Assembly: GCA_965230265.1 (NCBI GenBank)
Contig: OZ245999.1
Location: forward strand, 620,001-684,000
Direction: 5' to 3'
Length of the DNA: 64,000 bases
DNA from: JAJFKX01 sp965230265
GTDB taxonomy: Bacteria > Pseudomonadota > Gammaproteobacteria > Xanthomonadales > Wenzhouxiangellaceae
Positions 1-7,995 of this stretch are shown here, one piece after another. Under the pieces are notes generated by a model. The model did not search any database and was not told where the DNA came from. It worked only from the letters and a program-made list of their open reading frames with translations. The translations under genes were made by a program, and so were the position numbers. Position 1 is the first letter of the stretch; each line of letters opens with the position of its first letter.

Positions 1-536
1 GTATTGTCGACCACCACGATGGCGCCTTTGCTATGCGCAAATTCAGCCGCTTTTTGTATATCCACTAGGGTCAGCATTGGGTTGGTTGGGGTTTCAATCC
101 ACAACATGCGGGTGTTGTCTTGCCAGGCGTCTTCCAGTGCGCCTTGTTGATGCAGTGGAATAAAACTGAAATCCAGATTGCTGCTGCGGCGACGCACACG
201 TTCAAACAAGCGGTAACTGCCGCCATACAAATCATCCATGGCCAATAGATGATCACCGCTGTTTAACAGTTCCAGAATGGTACCGGTGGCTGCCATGCCG
301 GAGGCAAAGGCAAAACCGCGTACACCGTCTTCCAGATCGGCCACACAGCGCTCGAACGCAAACCGGGTAGGGTTGTGCGAGCGAGAATACTCAAAACCCT
401 GATGATCACCGGGACTTTTTTGTACATAGGTACTGGTGGCGTAGATTGGCGGCATAATGGCACCGGTTGACGGGTCGGGGGATTGCCCGGCATGAATAAC
501 GCGGGTAGCAAGTTGCTGACTTTTACGATTGCTCAT
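1..536 (-). CDS. Cys/Met metabolism PLP-dependent enzyme (cystathionine gamma-synthase / gamma-lyase family), 3' part outside window
   Basis: Only the first 178 residues are in the window; the gene runs off the left edge. The protein starts with ATG at 536 and reads through 'THVIHAG'-like family landmarks: 'TRVIHAGQSPDPSTGAI', 'PPIYATSTY', 'YSRSHNPTR', 'FASGMAAT', 'YGGSYRLFERV' and 'ETPTNPML', ending in 'VVVDNT'. These are the substrate/PLP-phosphate contact segments of the cystathionine gamma-synthase, O-succinylhomoserine sulfhydrylase and cystathionine gamma-lyase family. The PLP lysine lies beyond the edge. The family acts in the cytoplasm in transsulfuration or methionine synthesis. Which reaction is catalysed cannot be decided from this fragment. 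It is divergent from dapE, about 100 bp away, so the two may share a promoter region. Confidence 0.9.
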   Translation of the reverse strand, partial: MSNRKSQQLATRVIHAGQSPDPSTGAIMPPIYATSTYVQKSPGDHQGFEYSRSHNPTRFAFERCVADLEDGVRGFAFASGMAATGTILELLNSGDHLLAMDDLYGGSYRLFERVRRRSSNLDFSFIPLHQQGALEDAWQDNTRMLWIETPTNPMLTLVDIQKAAEFAHSKGAIVVVDN

Positions 537-638
537 ATTCAAACTCGTGATTGATAACAGTTGGTCTGGGTTAACGAATACGGCATTATACGCGGCATGT
601 CTACCAATGATCACAGCATGCACCAAGATTTTTTACCC

Positions 639-1781
639 ATGACCACCCTGGAGTTGGCCAAAACATTGATCGAGCGTGAATCGGTCACACCTGAGGATGC
701 CGGCTGTCAGCGTTTAATTGGCCAAAATCTGGCGACCGGTGGCTTTCAGGCACATGATTATTCACAGGCTGAGGTGATTAATACTCTGTTTTCACATCAG
801 CCAGAAACCGTTCAACAGGGCAGGCATTTACTGTTCCTTGGTCATACCGATGTGGTGCCACCTGGACCTGAGTCAGACTGGCACAGCCCAGCGTTTGAGC
901 CCAGCGAACGGCAAGGTTATTTGTATGGGCGGGGCGCTGCGGATATGAAAAGTGCCGTGGCCGCCATGGTGACTGCAGTTGGTGCATTTGTTAAGCATCA
1001 CCCTGAGCACCCAGGTAGGGTTTCATTGCTGCTGACCAGTGATGAGGAAGGGGTGGCAGAGCACGGTGTGCGTGCAGTGATGCCGAGGCTAATCAAAGAT
1101 CAGTTATTGCCGGATTACTGTCTGGTGGGTGAGCCTTCCAGTCTGCAGCAGTTGGGTGACAATATCCGAGTCGGAAGACGGGGCTCTATCCAAGGTGTGT
1201 TGCGTTGTTTTGGCGTTCAGGGTCATACGGCATATGCCAGTAAACGAGATAATCCTGCACACCGGGTGCTGGCGGCATTATCGGCAATAGCCAATGAAAC
1301 ATTCGACAGTGGCGACGAGCACTTTCCGGAAACTCTGCTGCATATTTCCAATATACAAGCTGGTACTGGAGCGACGAATGTCACGCCAGGAATGCTGGAA
1401 GTCAAGTTCAATATACGCAACAACCCAGCCAGTTCGGCTAGCCGGATTCATCAGCGGATTGTTGATTTGCTGGAAGCCAATGACTGCGGAGCCTATGAAC
1501 TGGATTGGCATGTCAGCGGTGAGCCGTTTATCACCAGGCAAGGCGCGCTGGTGGATGCAGTGCACGAAGCGGTCAAAAGAGTCACTGGTTTGACACCTGT
1601 ATGCGATACCGGTGGCGGAACCTCGGATGGACGGTTTTTTGCCGCTGAACAGGTTCAGGTTGTTGAGCTGGGCCTGATCAATAAAACCATCCACCAGGTC
1701 AATGAAAATACGCTGATAACGGATCTGGATCGTCTGCACAGCATGTATTACGACATCTGTCGGCAGCTGTTGATCGAATGA
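639..1781 (+). CDS. dapE: Succinyl-diaminopimelate desuccinylase
   Basis: DapE hydrolyses N-succinyl-LL-2,6-diaminopimelate to LL-diaminopimelate and succinate in lysine and peptidoglycan-precursor synthesis; it is a cytoplasmic di-zinc M20 peptidase-fold enzyme. Visible metal-site and catalytic motifs are 'GHTDVVPPG', 'GRGAADMKSAVAAM', 'TSDEEG', 'VGEPSS' and near the C-terminus 'DTGGGTSDGRF' and 'NKTIHQVNE'. The ATG at 639 gives 380 residues beginning MTTLELAKTLIERES, which matches the usual family start and length (about 375). In-frame ATGs at 597 and 618 would add 14 and 7 residues; none of the starts has a clear Shine-Dalgarno sequence. The gene stands alone between a divergent PLP enzyme and the secreted-protein pair. 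Confidence 0.95.
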   Translation: MTTLELAKTLIERESVTPEDAGCQRLIGQNLATGGFQAHDYSQAEVINTLFSHQPETVQQGRHLLFLGHTDVVPPGPESDWHSPAFEPSERQGYLYGRGAADMKSAVAAMVTAVGAFVKHHPEHPGRVSLLLTSDEEGVAEHGVRAVMPRLIKDQLLPDYCLVGEPSSLQQLGDNIRVGRRGSIQGVLRCFGVQGHTAYASKRDNPAHRVLAALSAIANETFDSGDEHFPETLLHISNIQAGTGATNVTPGMLEVKFNIRNNPASSASRIHQRIVDLLEANDCGAYELDWHVSGEPFITRQGALVDAVHEAVKRVTGLTPVCDTGGGTSDGRFFAAEQVQVVELGLINKTIHQVNENTLITDLDRLHSMYYDICRQLLIE

Positions 1782-1814
1782 TTGACTCCAGAGGTCACTA
1801 TCGCCTGTGTGAAT

Positions 1815-1844
1815 TACAACTTTTTGACGGCTAACAGGTATAAT
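1815..1844 (+). promoter_or_regulatory. Candidate sigma70 promoter for the first secreted paralog
   Basis: A perfect TATAAT at 1839-1844 is preceded at 18 bp by a weak -35-like TACAAC (1815-1820). It lies about 95 bp upstream of the start at 1938 and downstream of the dapE stop. The -35 is poor, so the call rests on the -10 and on position. Confidence 0.35.
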
Positions 1845-1937
1845 GGCCCGCTAAACAATTAGTCAGATTCGAGTTGAAACACTATTGATATTCCCCAGTT
1901 CAATTCGCTGGACTGATATTTCAAGAGGCTGATCAAT

Positions 1938-3779
1938 ATGGAAACCAGTATGAATAAGCAGCATTTTATAGGCAGAGCTTTGTTTTTGTTGTGTGCGTTA
2001 CTGTTGTCAGTAACAGCCACAGCTGACCCTTTGGTGAAGCGTACCGATATTACCAACCCCACTGAAATTTGGTCAGCTTGGGGCGGTGAAGTCGAGCTAA
2101 AGTTTCAGAATGATATTTTTGCTGATTGGGGCTTGTCGATAAAAGCCGGCGAGCGTGCTCCGGCCAGCACTTTTTTTATGCTGCCGGTGCAAAACCTGGG
2201 CAGCCTGGAGTTTCACAGCCCTGTGGGCAACTTTGCAGGTTTTATTGATGGTTCGCTGACTTTTGACCAGGCGTTCACCTTTAGCAGCAATGGCCAGGAA
2301 GTCAGTTGGTCACAAATGATGCTCAAACCGGTGGGTGGTTTTGAATTCGACACACTCGCACTGCATGACAGTGCTGGCAATGTGCTGTTTTATGCGACCA
2401 ATATCCATATTTATGTTGCTCAGGAGCGCGATCAGTTGGTAATGGAGCGCATGGATATCCGGGTTTCCGAAGCATTGGCTGAACGTTTGGGTAACCCCAG
2501 TCTGGCCAATCAGTTTATCGGTGAACTGGCTATGGAAATGAATTTGAATGTGCCTGCTGGTGCAGTCACGCAGACCCGTGGTGATACTTGCGCTGACCGG
2601 CCTAAATGGCCCACAGATGGTTTTATTGCCGACGTTGGTTTGACCAATATGAGTACCATTCAGGATGTAGGTACTTTAACCAATGGAAATGGGACCTTCG
2701 AATTGATTGCTCCCAGCAGCAGTTTGCGTAACCTGGTTGGCCTGGATGGAGCCGATATCCCCTGGTATACGAAGTTTATGGGAACATTTCCACCCTATAA
2801 CAATGACCAGCATCCCTATTTGATTTGGAACCTTTACCGCGTCACCAATGATGGCGAGATTCAACAGATTGGCCGCTCGGGCATTAAGCATGCATTTTTG
2901 ACGATTAACTCCAATTGCACTATTAACTGCAACGATAATCACATTTTGTGGCCAGGCTGTGGTGATGTATATGGTGTTGGCAACAATGATAGTGACTTTG
3001 ATCTGGGACCAAGATTTGAAGTTGATCCCTTGACAGGTGAGTTTGAAAGCACCGGCTCGTTTTTTGATCAGAACGGCGATGACGTTCTGGATAACGGTTC
3101 CACTGCCAATGGTGAAAACCGTATGCAGGTTTTGCGGGAAGATCTGCAAACCCCCAATGCTGAATACTTCTTCGAATCTTGGTATGTCATCCGCGACGAT
3201 TCCAATATTTTCAATTCCATGGGTTACCGTCCGATAACACCAACAAATGCAGGTGGTGGTAATGGTTGGACTTATCCAAGAGGCACTTTTGAAGTTGGTC
3301 CAGTGATCGATCAATGGGTCCCACCAGCGACAGACCCTGCCACCGGCAGTCAAAATGTCAGCTTTGATGACACACGTGATATCGGTCATCTGAAACTGGC
3401 GGTTAGAACAGACGATCTTGGTGGTGGACAGTTCCGTTATGTTTACATGCTGGCTAATTTTGATGTGACTGCAGGTATTTCAGAACTTGACCTGAATGTA
3501 CCTATTGGCCGTGCCAGCGATATTGGTTTTCATGATGTAGACCAGGATGCCAGCAATAATTGGACCACCGGCGGTAGCGATCTGATTTTCAGCGCTGCCA
3601 GTGGCGAGCAGATGCCATGGGGCAATGCTTATACCTTCACTTTTGTTGGTGGGCCACCTTCTCCTGGGCAAGCGACAGTACGAATTGGTGATATCGGTTC
3701 TACACGAACCGTCACCCTGGATATTTTGATCCCAGAACTGGGTGAAGAATTCTTAATTGACGGATTTGAAAGCAACTAA
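1938..3779 (+). CDS. Secreted protein of unknown function, tandem paralog A, with C-terminal DGFE tail
   Basis: This 613-residue protein has an N-terminal signal peptide (hydrophobic 'FLLCALLLSVTATA', residues about 17-30) and no other membrane segment. I do not recognise a characterised family. The middle (about residues 265-440) carries 'WYTKFMGTFPP', 'HPYLIWNLYR', 'IGRSGIKHAFLTINSNC', 'ILWPGCGDVYG' and a Ca-loop-like 'DQNGDDVLDN'. From memory, an uncharacterised module with 'IGxSWLKHGF...C..C' occurs in exported planctomycete and proteobacterial proteins and looks related. The last residues read EEFLIDGFESN. It is closely similar along its length to the next gene (3931-5745), but lacks two cysteines found there. 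The start at 1938 is supported by AGAGG about 9 nt upstream; ATG at 1950 is an alternative. Confidence 0.85.
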   Translation: METSMNKQHFIGRALFLLCALLLSVTATADPLVKRTDITNPTEIWSAWGGEVELKFQNDIFADWGLSIKAGERAPASTFFMLPVQNLGSLEFHSPVGNFAGFIDGSLTFDQAFTFSSNGQEVSWSQMMLKPVGGFEFDTLALHDSAGNVLFYATNIHIYVAQERDQLVMERMDIRVSEALAERLGNPSLANQFIGELAMEMNLNVPAGAVTQTRGDTCADRPKWPTDGFIADVGLTNMSTIQDVGTLTNGNGTFELIAPSSSLRNLVGLDGADIPWYTKFMGTFPPYNNDQHPYLIWNLYRVTNDGEIQQIGRSGIKHAFLTINSNCTINCNDNHILWPGCGDVYGVGNNDSDFDLGPRFEVDPLTGEFESTGSFFDQNGDDVLDNGSTANGENRMQVLREDLQTPNAEYFFESWYVIRDDSNIFNSMGYRPITPTNAGGGNGWTYPRGTFEVGPVIDQWVPPATDPATGSQNVSFDDTRDIGHLKLAVRTDDLGGGQFRYVYMLANFDVTAGISELDLNVPIGRASDIGFHDVDQDASNNWTTGGSDLIFSAASGEQMPWGNAYTFTFVGGPPSPGQATVRIGDIGSTRTVTLDILIPELGEEFLIDGFESN

Positions 3780-3802
3780 AACACTGCCCAATGTGTTTGT
3801 TT

Positions 3803-3831
3803 AAAAAGCCCCGCATTGCGGGGCTTTTTTT
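3803..3831 (+). terminator. Rho-independent terminator after paralog A
   Basis: The stem GCCCCGC (3808-3814), loop ATT and stem GCGGGGC (3818-3824) are followed by seven T (3825-3831) and preceded by five A. It starts 24 bp after the stop codon. The hairpin core is identical to the one after paralog B. Confidence 0.93.
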
Positions 3832-3860
3832 ATAGGAAATGGCTTAATCTAGGCCATTTA

Positions 3861-3888
3861 TTCGACGAATCTGCAAAAACGCTATAAT
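3861..3888 (+). promoter_or_regulatory. Candidate sigma70 promoter for paralog B
   Basis: TTCGAC (3861-3866) and a perfect TATAAT (3883-3888) are separated by 16 bp, about 43 bp upstream of the chosen start at 3931 and downstream of the strong terminator of paralog A. Paralog B therefore probably has its own transcription unit. The -35 match is weak. Confidence 0.4.
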
Positions 3889-3930
3889 CACGCCAATAAC
3901 TATCAAAAACTTACAATCATGGAGTTAAAC

Positions 3931-5745
3931 ATGAAGAGTCATCAACAAGGTGTTTTATTGACTTTGATTATAGGGGTATGTGTCATGTTTATGTCGCTCA
4001 CATCCGTATGGGCACAAGGCACCAGTATTAAAAACCCAACCGAAATATGGTCTGCCTGGGGCGGTGAGATCGGTATCCAGTTGCATCAGGATAAACTGGA
4101 TGACATGCGCATGGCGCTGTTGATTAACCGGTCGGCTGAGGATCAAACATTACCCATCCAGAATTTGGGCAGTATTGATTTTCATGCACCCGAAGGCAAC
4201 TTTTCTGGCTTTACCAGTGGCGCGCTGACCGTCAATGGCAACATTCAAATGAGCTACAAAGGTACAACTTTTAGTGCCAATCAATTAATAATACGTTCAT
4301 TACCCGGTCAGCGGTTTGCTACTTTTACGATCAATGACAGTCAGGACAATACCTTATTCATTGCCGATCATCTGCATGTTTATACACAAGTAGAAGATCA
4401 ACAATTGATTATTGAGCGTATGGATGTTCGTATCAGTGACTACCTGGCCGAGCAGTTGGGTGAACCACGTTATGCCGGTGAAATGATTGCTGAGCTGAGC
4501 ATGGAATCCAATTTAAATATTCCAGCAGGGGCGATTACTGATGTGCGTGGTGGAACCTGTGCAGATCGCCCCAAGTGGGCGACGGAAGGCTTTATTGCTG
4601 ATGTTGGTTTGATTGGCATGAGCTCGGTGTCCGATCGTCGTACAGTGACCATTGGGCCGGATAATTTTGAAGTGATTTCTCCTAGCAGTCGTTTAAAGAA
4701 TCTGATGGGGCTGGATGGCGCGGATGTGCCATGGTATACCAAATTCATGGGTACTTTCCCACCTCACAATAACGATCAGCACCCTTATTTGATCTGGAAC
4801 CTATACCGTATTGTTGATGGTGAAATCGAACAAATAGGCCGTTCCGGTGCTAAACATGCCTTTTTAACCATCAATAGCAACTGTACGTTGAATTGTAATG
4901 ATGGCCATATTTTGTGGCCGGGCTGCGAAGATGTTTATGGTACGGGCACCAATGATGGCGGTTGTTCTCTGGGACCAAGGTTCGAAATCAATCCGCGCAC
5001 CGGTGTGTTTGTCAGTCAGGGTTCGTTTTTCGATCAGAACGGCGATGGCAATATGGACAACTGCTCCAACAACACTGACGAAAACCGCATGCTGGTGCTG
5101 GACGATGACTTGCGTACACCCAATGCCAGTTACTTATTTGAATCGTGGTATGTCATTCGTGATGACTCGAATATCTTTAACTCAATGGGTATTCGTCCTC
5201 TTACGCCGAATGAGGTCAACACCAATTCCTGGACTTTTAACCTAGGCACTTTCGAAACAGGTCCAGCCATTGATATTTGGGTACCGCCTGGCACAGACCC
5301 CAGTACCGGCAGTCAGAATGTCACTTTTTCAGACCCTGACAGAAATGGCCATTTTAAACTGGCTGTGCAGACCACTGACCTGGGGAACGGCAATTTCCGT
5401 TATGTTTATATGCTGTCCAGTTTTGATGTGGATCAGGGGATCTCTGAGTTGAACCTAAATGCATCTTCAGGCGGAATCAGTGATGTTGGTTTTCATGATG
5501 CAGATCGTGATCCAGGCAATGACTGGAGCCTGACCAGCGATGGTAATTTAAGTTTCCAGGCCGCAGTGGGTGATGAGATGCCGTGGGGCAATGGTCATAC
5601 CTTCAGCTTTACAGCAGGTGCGCCTATGCCTGGGCAAGCGACAGTAAGGATTGGTGATATCAATTCCTTGAATACCATCAATGTGGGTATTTTGGTTCCT
5701 GATCTGAGTGAGGAATTTTTGATCGACGGGTTTGAAGAACAATAA
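3931..5745 (+). CDS. Secreted protein of unknown function, tandem paralog B, with C-terminal DGFE tail
   Basis: The 604-residue protein has a signal peptide ('LLTLIIGVCVMFMSLTSVWA') and is a full-length paralog of the preceding gene. Shared segments include 'NPTEIWSAWGGE', 'TCADRPKW', 'WYTKFMGTFPP', 'HAFLTINSNC', 'FESWYVIRDDSNIFNSMG' and 'GQATVRIGDI'. It ends EEFLIDGFEEQ. Four cysteines are common to both copies. Two more, at about residues 345 ('GGCSLGPRF') and 378 ('DNCSNN'), occur only here, suggesting a copy-specific disulfide. A canonical Ca-loop 'DQNGDGNMDN' is intact here and altered in copy A. The start at 3931 is chosen because GGAG lies 6 nt upstream; an in-frame ATG at 3919 has no ribosome site. 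Function is unknown. Confidence 0.85.
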   Translation: MKSHQQGVLLTLIIGVCVMFMSLTSVWAQGTSIKNPTEIWSAWGGEIGIQLHQDKLDDMRMALLINRSAEDQTLPIQNLGSIDFHAPEGNFSGFTSGALTVNGNIQMSYKGTTFSANQLIIRSLPGQRFATFTINDSQDNTLFIADHLHVYTQVEDQQLIIERMDVRISDYLAEQLGEPRYAGEMIAELSMESNLNIPAGAITDVRGGTCADRPKWATEGFIADVGLIGMSSVSDRRTVTIGPDNFEVISPSSRLKNLMGLDGADVPWYTKFMGTFPPHNNDQHPYLIWNLYRIVDGEIEQIGRSGAKHAFLTINSNCTLNCNDGHILWPGCEDVYGTGTNDGGCSLGPRFEINPRTGVFVSQGSFFDQNGDGNMDNCSNNTDENRMLVLDDDLRTPNASYLFESWYVIRDDSNIFNSMGIRPLTPNEVNTNSWTFNLGTFETGPAIDIWVPPGTDPSTGSQNVTFSDPDRNGHFKLAVQTTDLGNGNFRYVYMLSSFDVDQGISELNLNASSGGISDVGFHDADRDPGNDWSLTSDGNLSFQAAVGDEMPWGNGHTFSFTAGAPMPGQATVRIGDINSLNTINVGILVPDLSEEFLIDGFEEQ

Positions 5746-5765
5746 TTAAACCCGGTATGCACGAT

Positions 5766-5794
5766 AAAAAAAGCCCCGCATTGCGGGGCTTTTT
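5766..5794. terminator. Bidirectional terminator between paralog B and the convergent lipoprotein gene
   Basis: The stem GCCCCGC (5773-5779), ATT loop and GCGGGGC (5783-5789) are flanked by an A-run on the left and a T-run on the right, so it can act on both strands. The plus-strand gene ends at 5745 and the minus-strand gene ends at 5813. The core is the same 17-nt hairpin as at 3808-3824. Confidence 0.93.
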
Positions 5795-5812
5795 GTTTGT
5801 CAATAAAGGGGT

Positions 5813-7609
5813 TTACTGATCGCGGTATATCGCTTGATCCATCACCATACCCTTATCGTTAATGACTACACTGCCAAAGGTATAACCCATATCAGCGTAC
5901 ATGGCTTGTAGTTGTTCCATCATGGCCTGTGCTCGGGCTCTTTCTGCGGCAGCATCCGGGTCTTGTTCACCGTCAATCGCGCTGCTTTCTTCTTGTGCCA
6001 GGGCAAATGCCATGAACTGGGCATACAAATCGTAATCTATGCCAAAACTGAACAGCACGGGCTCAGCATCGGCTTCAGGGTTTAACCATCCGCTCAGACT
6101 GTTTTGTTGCTGATCGCCTATAGATAAACCGATGGCTGATTCAGAGGTGGCCAAATAAGCAGGACCAATGTCCATGGGCACAATACTGGTATCCAGTGGT
6201 TGTGGTTCGCCACCAGGCTCCAGATCCATGCCAGCTAGGAACGGTAAGGTCATCTGTCCCAATCCAATTAACATGCTGGGCTGCTCAGAATAAACCACCA
6301 TATGTCCTTGCAGATTCTGCGCGATCTGTTCAGGCCCTGCTTCTTCCAGCCCTTCCAGGTTCAGGTTGGCCAAAGAAAAGCGGAAACCGTTGATGGTGCC
6401 GATCAATGGCAGCATAGGTTGATTAACGCCGCCATTCATTTGAAGGGCAGCATCGTTCAAGCCTGCCAGGTGTGAGCAGGAGAAAGGGGACTGCATGACA
6501 TTGCTGGTTTGTTCTGCAATAAAATCGCGCAGACCGGCCAGATTAAGATTCATGCCAAAGTTAAGTGGGGTTTTGGGGTCGTTACCAATCGATGCATTAC
6601 CGACCACACTGGCCAGCCCTGTACGCACATCGCTGTCCATATCAAAGACATTACGTATAGCGACTTTGCTTTCGGTTAGCTCTGTAATGCCAGCATACAT
6701 ACGAGGTGCTTTATTCAGCAAAGCACGGGTTTCATCGATACAGGCGGGGTCGTTTAGGAAACTTGCAGCGCCATCATCGGCACCAGCCATGGTTGCAACA
6801 ACTGCACCTTCTGGCGTGTCGGCGTTGACCAGCTGGTCATAGGCTTTGACGAAATCAAAATAGCCGGCACCGTAACCAGTAAAGCCATAATTGCTGTTCA
6901 TTTGGTTAATCTGACTCATGCTCAGGCTGTTGTCGGGCCGTGCATCACCAAAAATACTGCTCAGGTAATCGTTTTCCAGCTGTACGGGCAATATGGCCGC
7001 TGATAACCGCCCATTGGCGACTTGCCAGTAAAAACCCACATGATCTTCTGCAAAGACATTTTTATTGACGCTGACGCCGTCAACCTGTACTTGCTGCGTG
7101 TTGTTATTGCCTTGCTCATCAGACAATAAACCATTGATCATGCTCACGGTTTTGGCTTCATCAGTGGTTTCTACCAGCATTGCAGGAAAGACCCCCGCGC
7201 CGTAAATAACGCCTAGATCTGTGGGTGAAAAGCCGGTCTGTTCACGCAGGCTGTCACTGTCTTTAATAGCAGCCAGTTGCGTGTAAAAGCTTTCGGCAAA
7301 GTGCATAATCGCCTGCCCATCAGCATCCATTCCTTCTGTATCCATATCGGCAAATAGACCTGACATGGCTTCTATCATGCCAGCGTTTTGCTGAATATAA
7401 CTGTCATATAACTCGTCGGACATGCCTTGAGTGTTTAAAAACAGATAAGGGGTATCTGCCGGTACACGCTCCAGCAGCGTGGATGTGGTAGCGGCTTGTT
7501 GGGCTGAAGAAGCACCACCTGCCTGGTCTGATGACTTATCGCCACAGGCGACCAATGTCATCAAACTGGCAACTAACGCCCCACTGAATAAAATTCTTTT
7601 GATTGTCAT
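5813..7609 (-). CDS. Large lipoprotein of unknown function
   Basis: A 598-residue precursor with a lipoprotein signal: 'MTIKRILFSGALVASLMTLVAC', with lipobox LVAC and the lipid-bearing cysteine followed by GDKSSDQ. The Asp at +2 would, by the E. coli Lol rule, favour retention in the inner membrane. The mature part begins with a low-complexity Ser/Ala/Gln linker and then 'LLERVPADTPYLFLNT', an opening seen in DUF3352-like bacterial proteins; I cannot assign a function. There is no enzyme motif. The start at 7609 is supported by GAGGA about 8 nt upstream; 26 in-frame residues further upstream are rejected because they precede the signal peptide. It is transcribed alone and converges on the secreted paralog pair. 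Confidence 0.85.
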   Translation of the reverse strand: MTIKRILFSGALVASLMTLVACGDKSSDQAGGASSAQQAATTSTLLERVPADTPYLFLNTQGMSDELYDSYIQQNAGMIEAMSGLFADMDTEGMDADGQAIMHFAESFYTQLAAIKDSDSLREQTGFSPTDLGVIYGAGVFPAMLVETTDEAKTVSMINGLLSDEQGNNNTQQVQVDGVSVNKNVFAEDHVGFYWQVANGRLSAAILPVQLENDYLSSIFGDARPDNSLSMSQINQMNSNYGFTGYGAGYFDFVKAYDQLVNADTPEGAVVATMAGADDGAASFLNDPACIDETRALLNKAPRMYAGITELTESKVAIRNVFDMDSDVRTGLASVVGNASIGNDPKTPLNFGMNLNLAGLRDFIAEQTSNVMQSPFSCSHLAGLNDAALQMNGGVNQPMLPLIGTINGFRFSLANLNLEGLEEAGPEQIAQNLQGHMVVYSEQPSMLIGLGQMTLPFLAGMDLEPGGEPQPLDTSIVPMDIGPAYLATSESAIGLSIGDQQQNSLSGWLNPEADAEPVLFSFGIDYDLYAQFMAFALAQEESSAIDGEQDPDAAAERARAQAMMEQLQAMYADMGYTFGSVVINDKGMVMDQAIYRDQ

Positions 7610-7995
7610 TGTGATGTTCCTCGGTGTGTTACTACAGTAAAACACTATATCAGTGATAATGGTAAAAAACCATAGCCTAAAGGTCATGCCAGATAAATAT
7701 CAGGGAATGGGTAGACTTTAGGTATTTATTGGTTTTTGATCGTTTTAGACCGGTTATGATAATGATTGCCGGGCCAATGACAATACCATCTGTTGCAAGA
7801 GGTCGCAGAATAATGCTGTATTAGCCGACCAGGTCAGTACAACCAATCATCATCCGGACAAGCAGTTCTGCCCACAAGTAAGGGAGTATCAAACCTGTAC
7901 AGGCTGTTGCAGGGCCGGTGCTGTCGGTAATAATCGGTACACCGCAATCCGCGCAAAAAGGTTCCCTGCCGATCGCTCAGGCCCAGTGGCCAAAG
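7610..7995. other. 386-bp stretch without an intact gene
   Basis: This lies between the lipoprotein start and the pntB stop. It should hold the lipoprotein promoter. It also contains an AT-rich ATGATAATGATT (7756-7767), only a partial match to a Fur box, and a minus-strand open stretch described separately as a possible gene remnant. No RNA gene or clear terminator for pntB was seen. Confidence 0.6.
7821..7976 (-). pseudogene. Possible remnant of a small zinc-binding (GFA-like) protein
   Basis: The minus strand is open for about 51 codons with no usable start and encodes 'REPFCADCGVPIITDSTG', ending at TAA 7821-7823. The CxxCG segment followed by P-I/L resembles the second zinc motif of glutathione-dependent formaldehyde-activating (GFA/CENP-V fold) proteins. 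The rest of the family (the N-terminal CxC motif) is absent upstream, where pntB ends. It may be a decayed fragment or a chance match. Confidence 0.2.

Noticed and set aside
2676..3389. Long minus-strand open frame opposite secreted paralog A
   Set aside because: It is antisense to a well-supported gene with a signal peptide and paralog, and has no ribosome site or recognisable protein.
7756..7767. ATGATAATGATT as a Fur box for the lipoprotein gene
   Set aside because: It is an incomplete match and nearly 150 bp from the start; AT-rich chance hits are likely.
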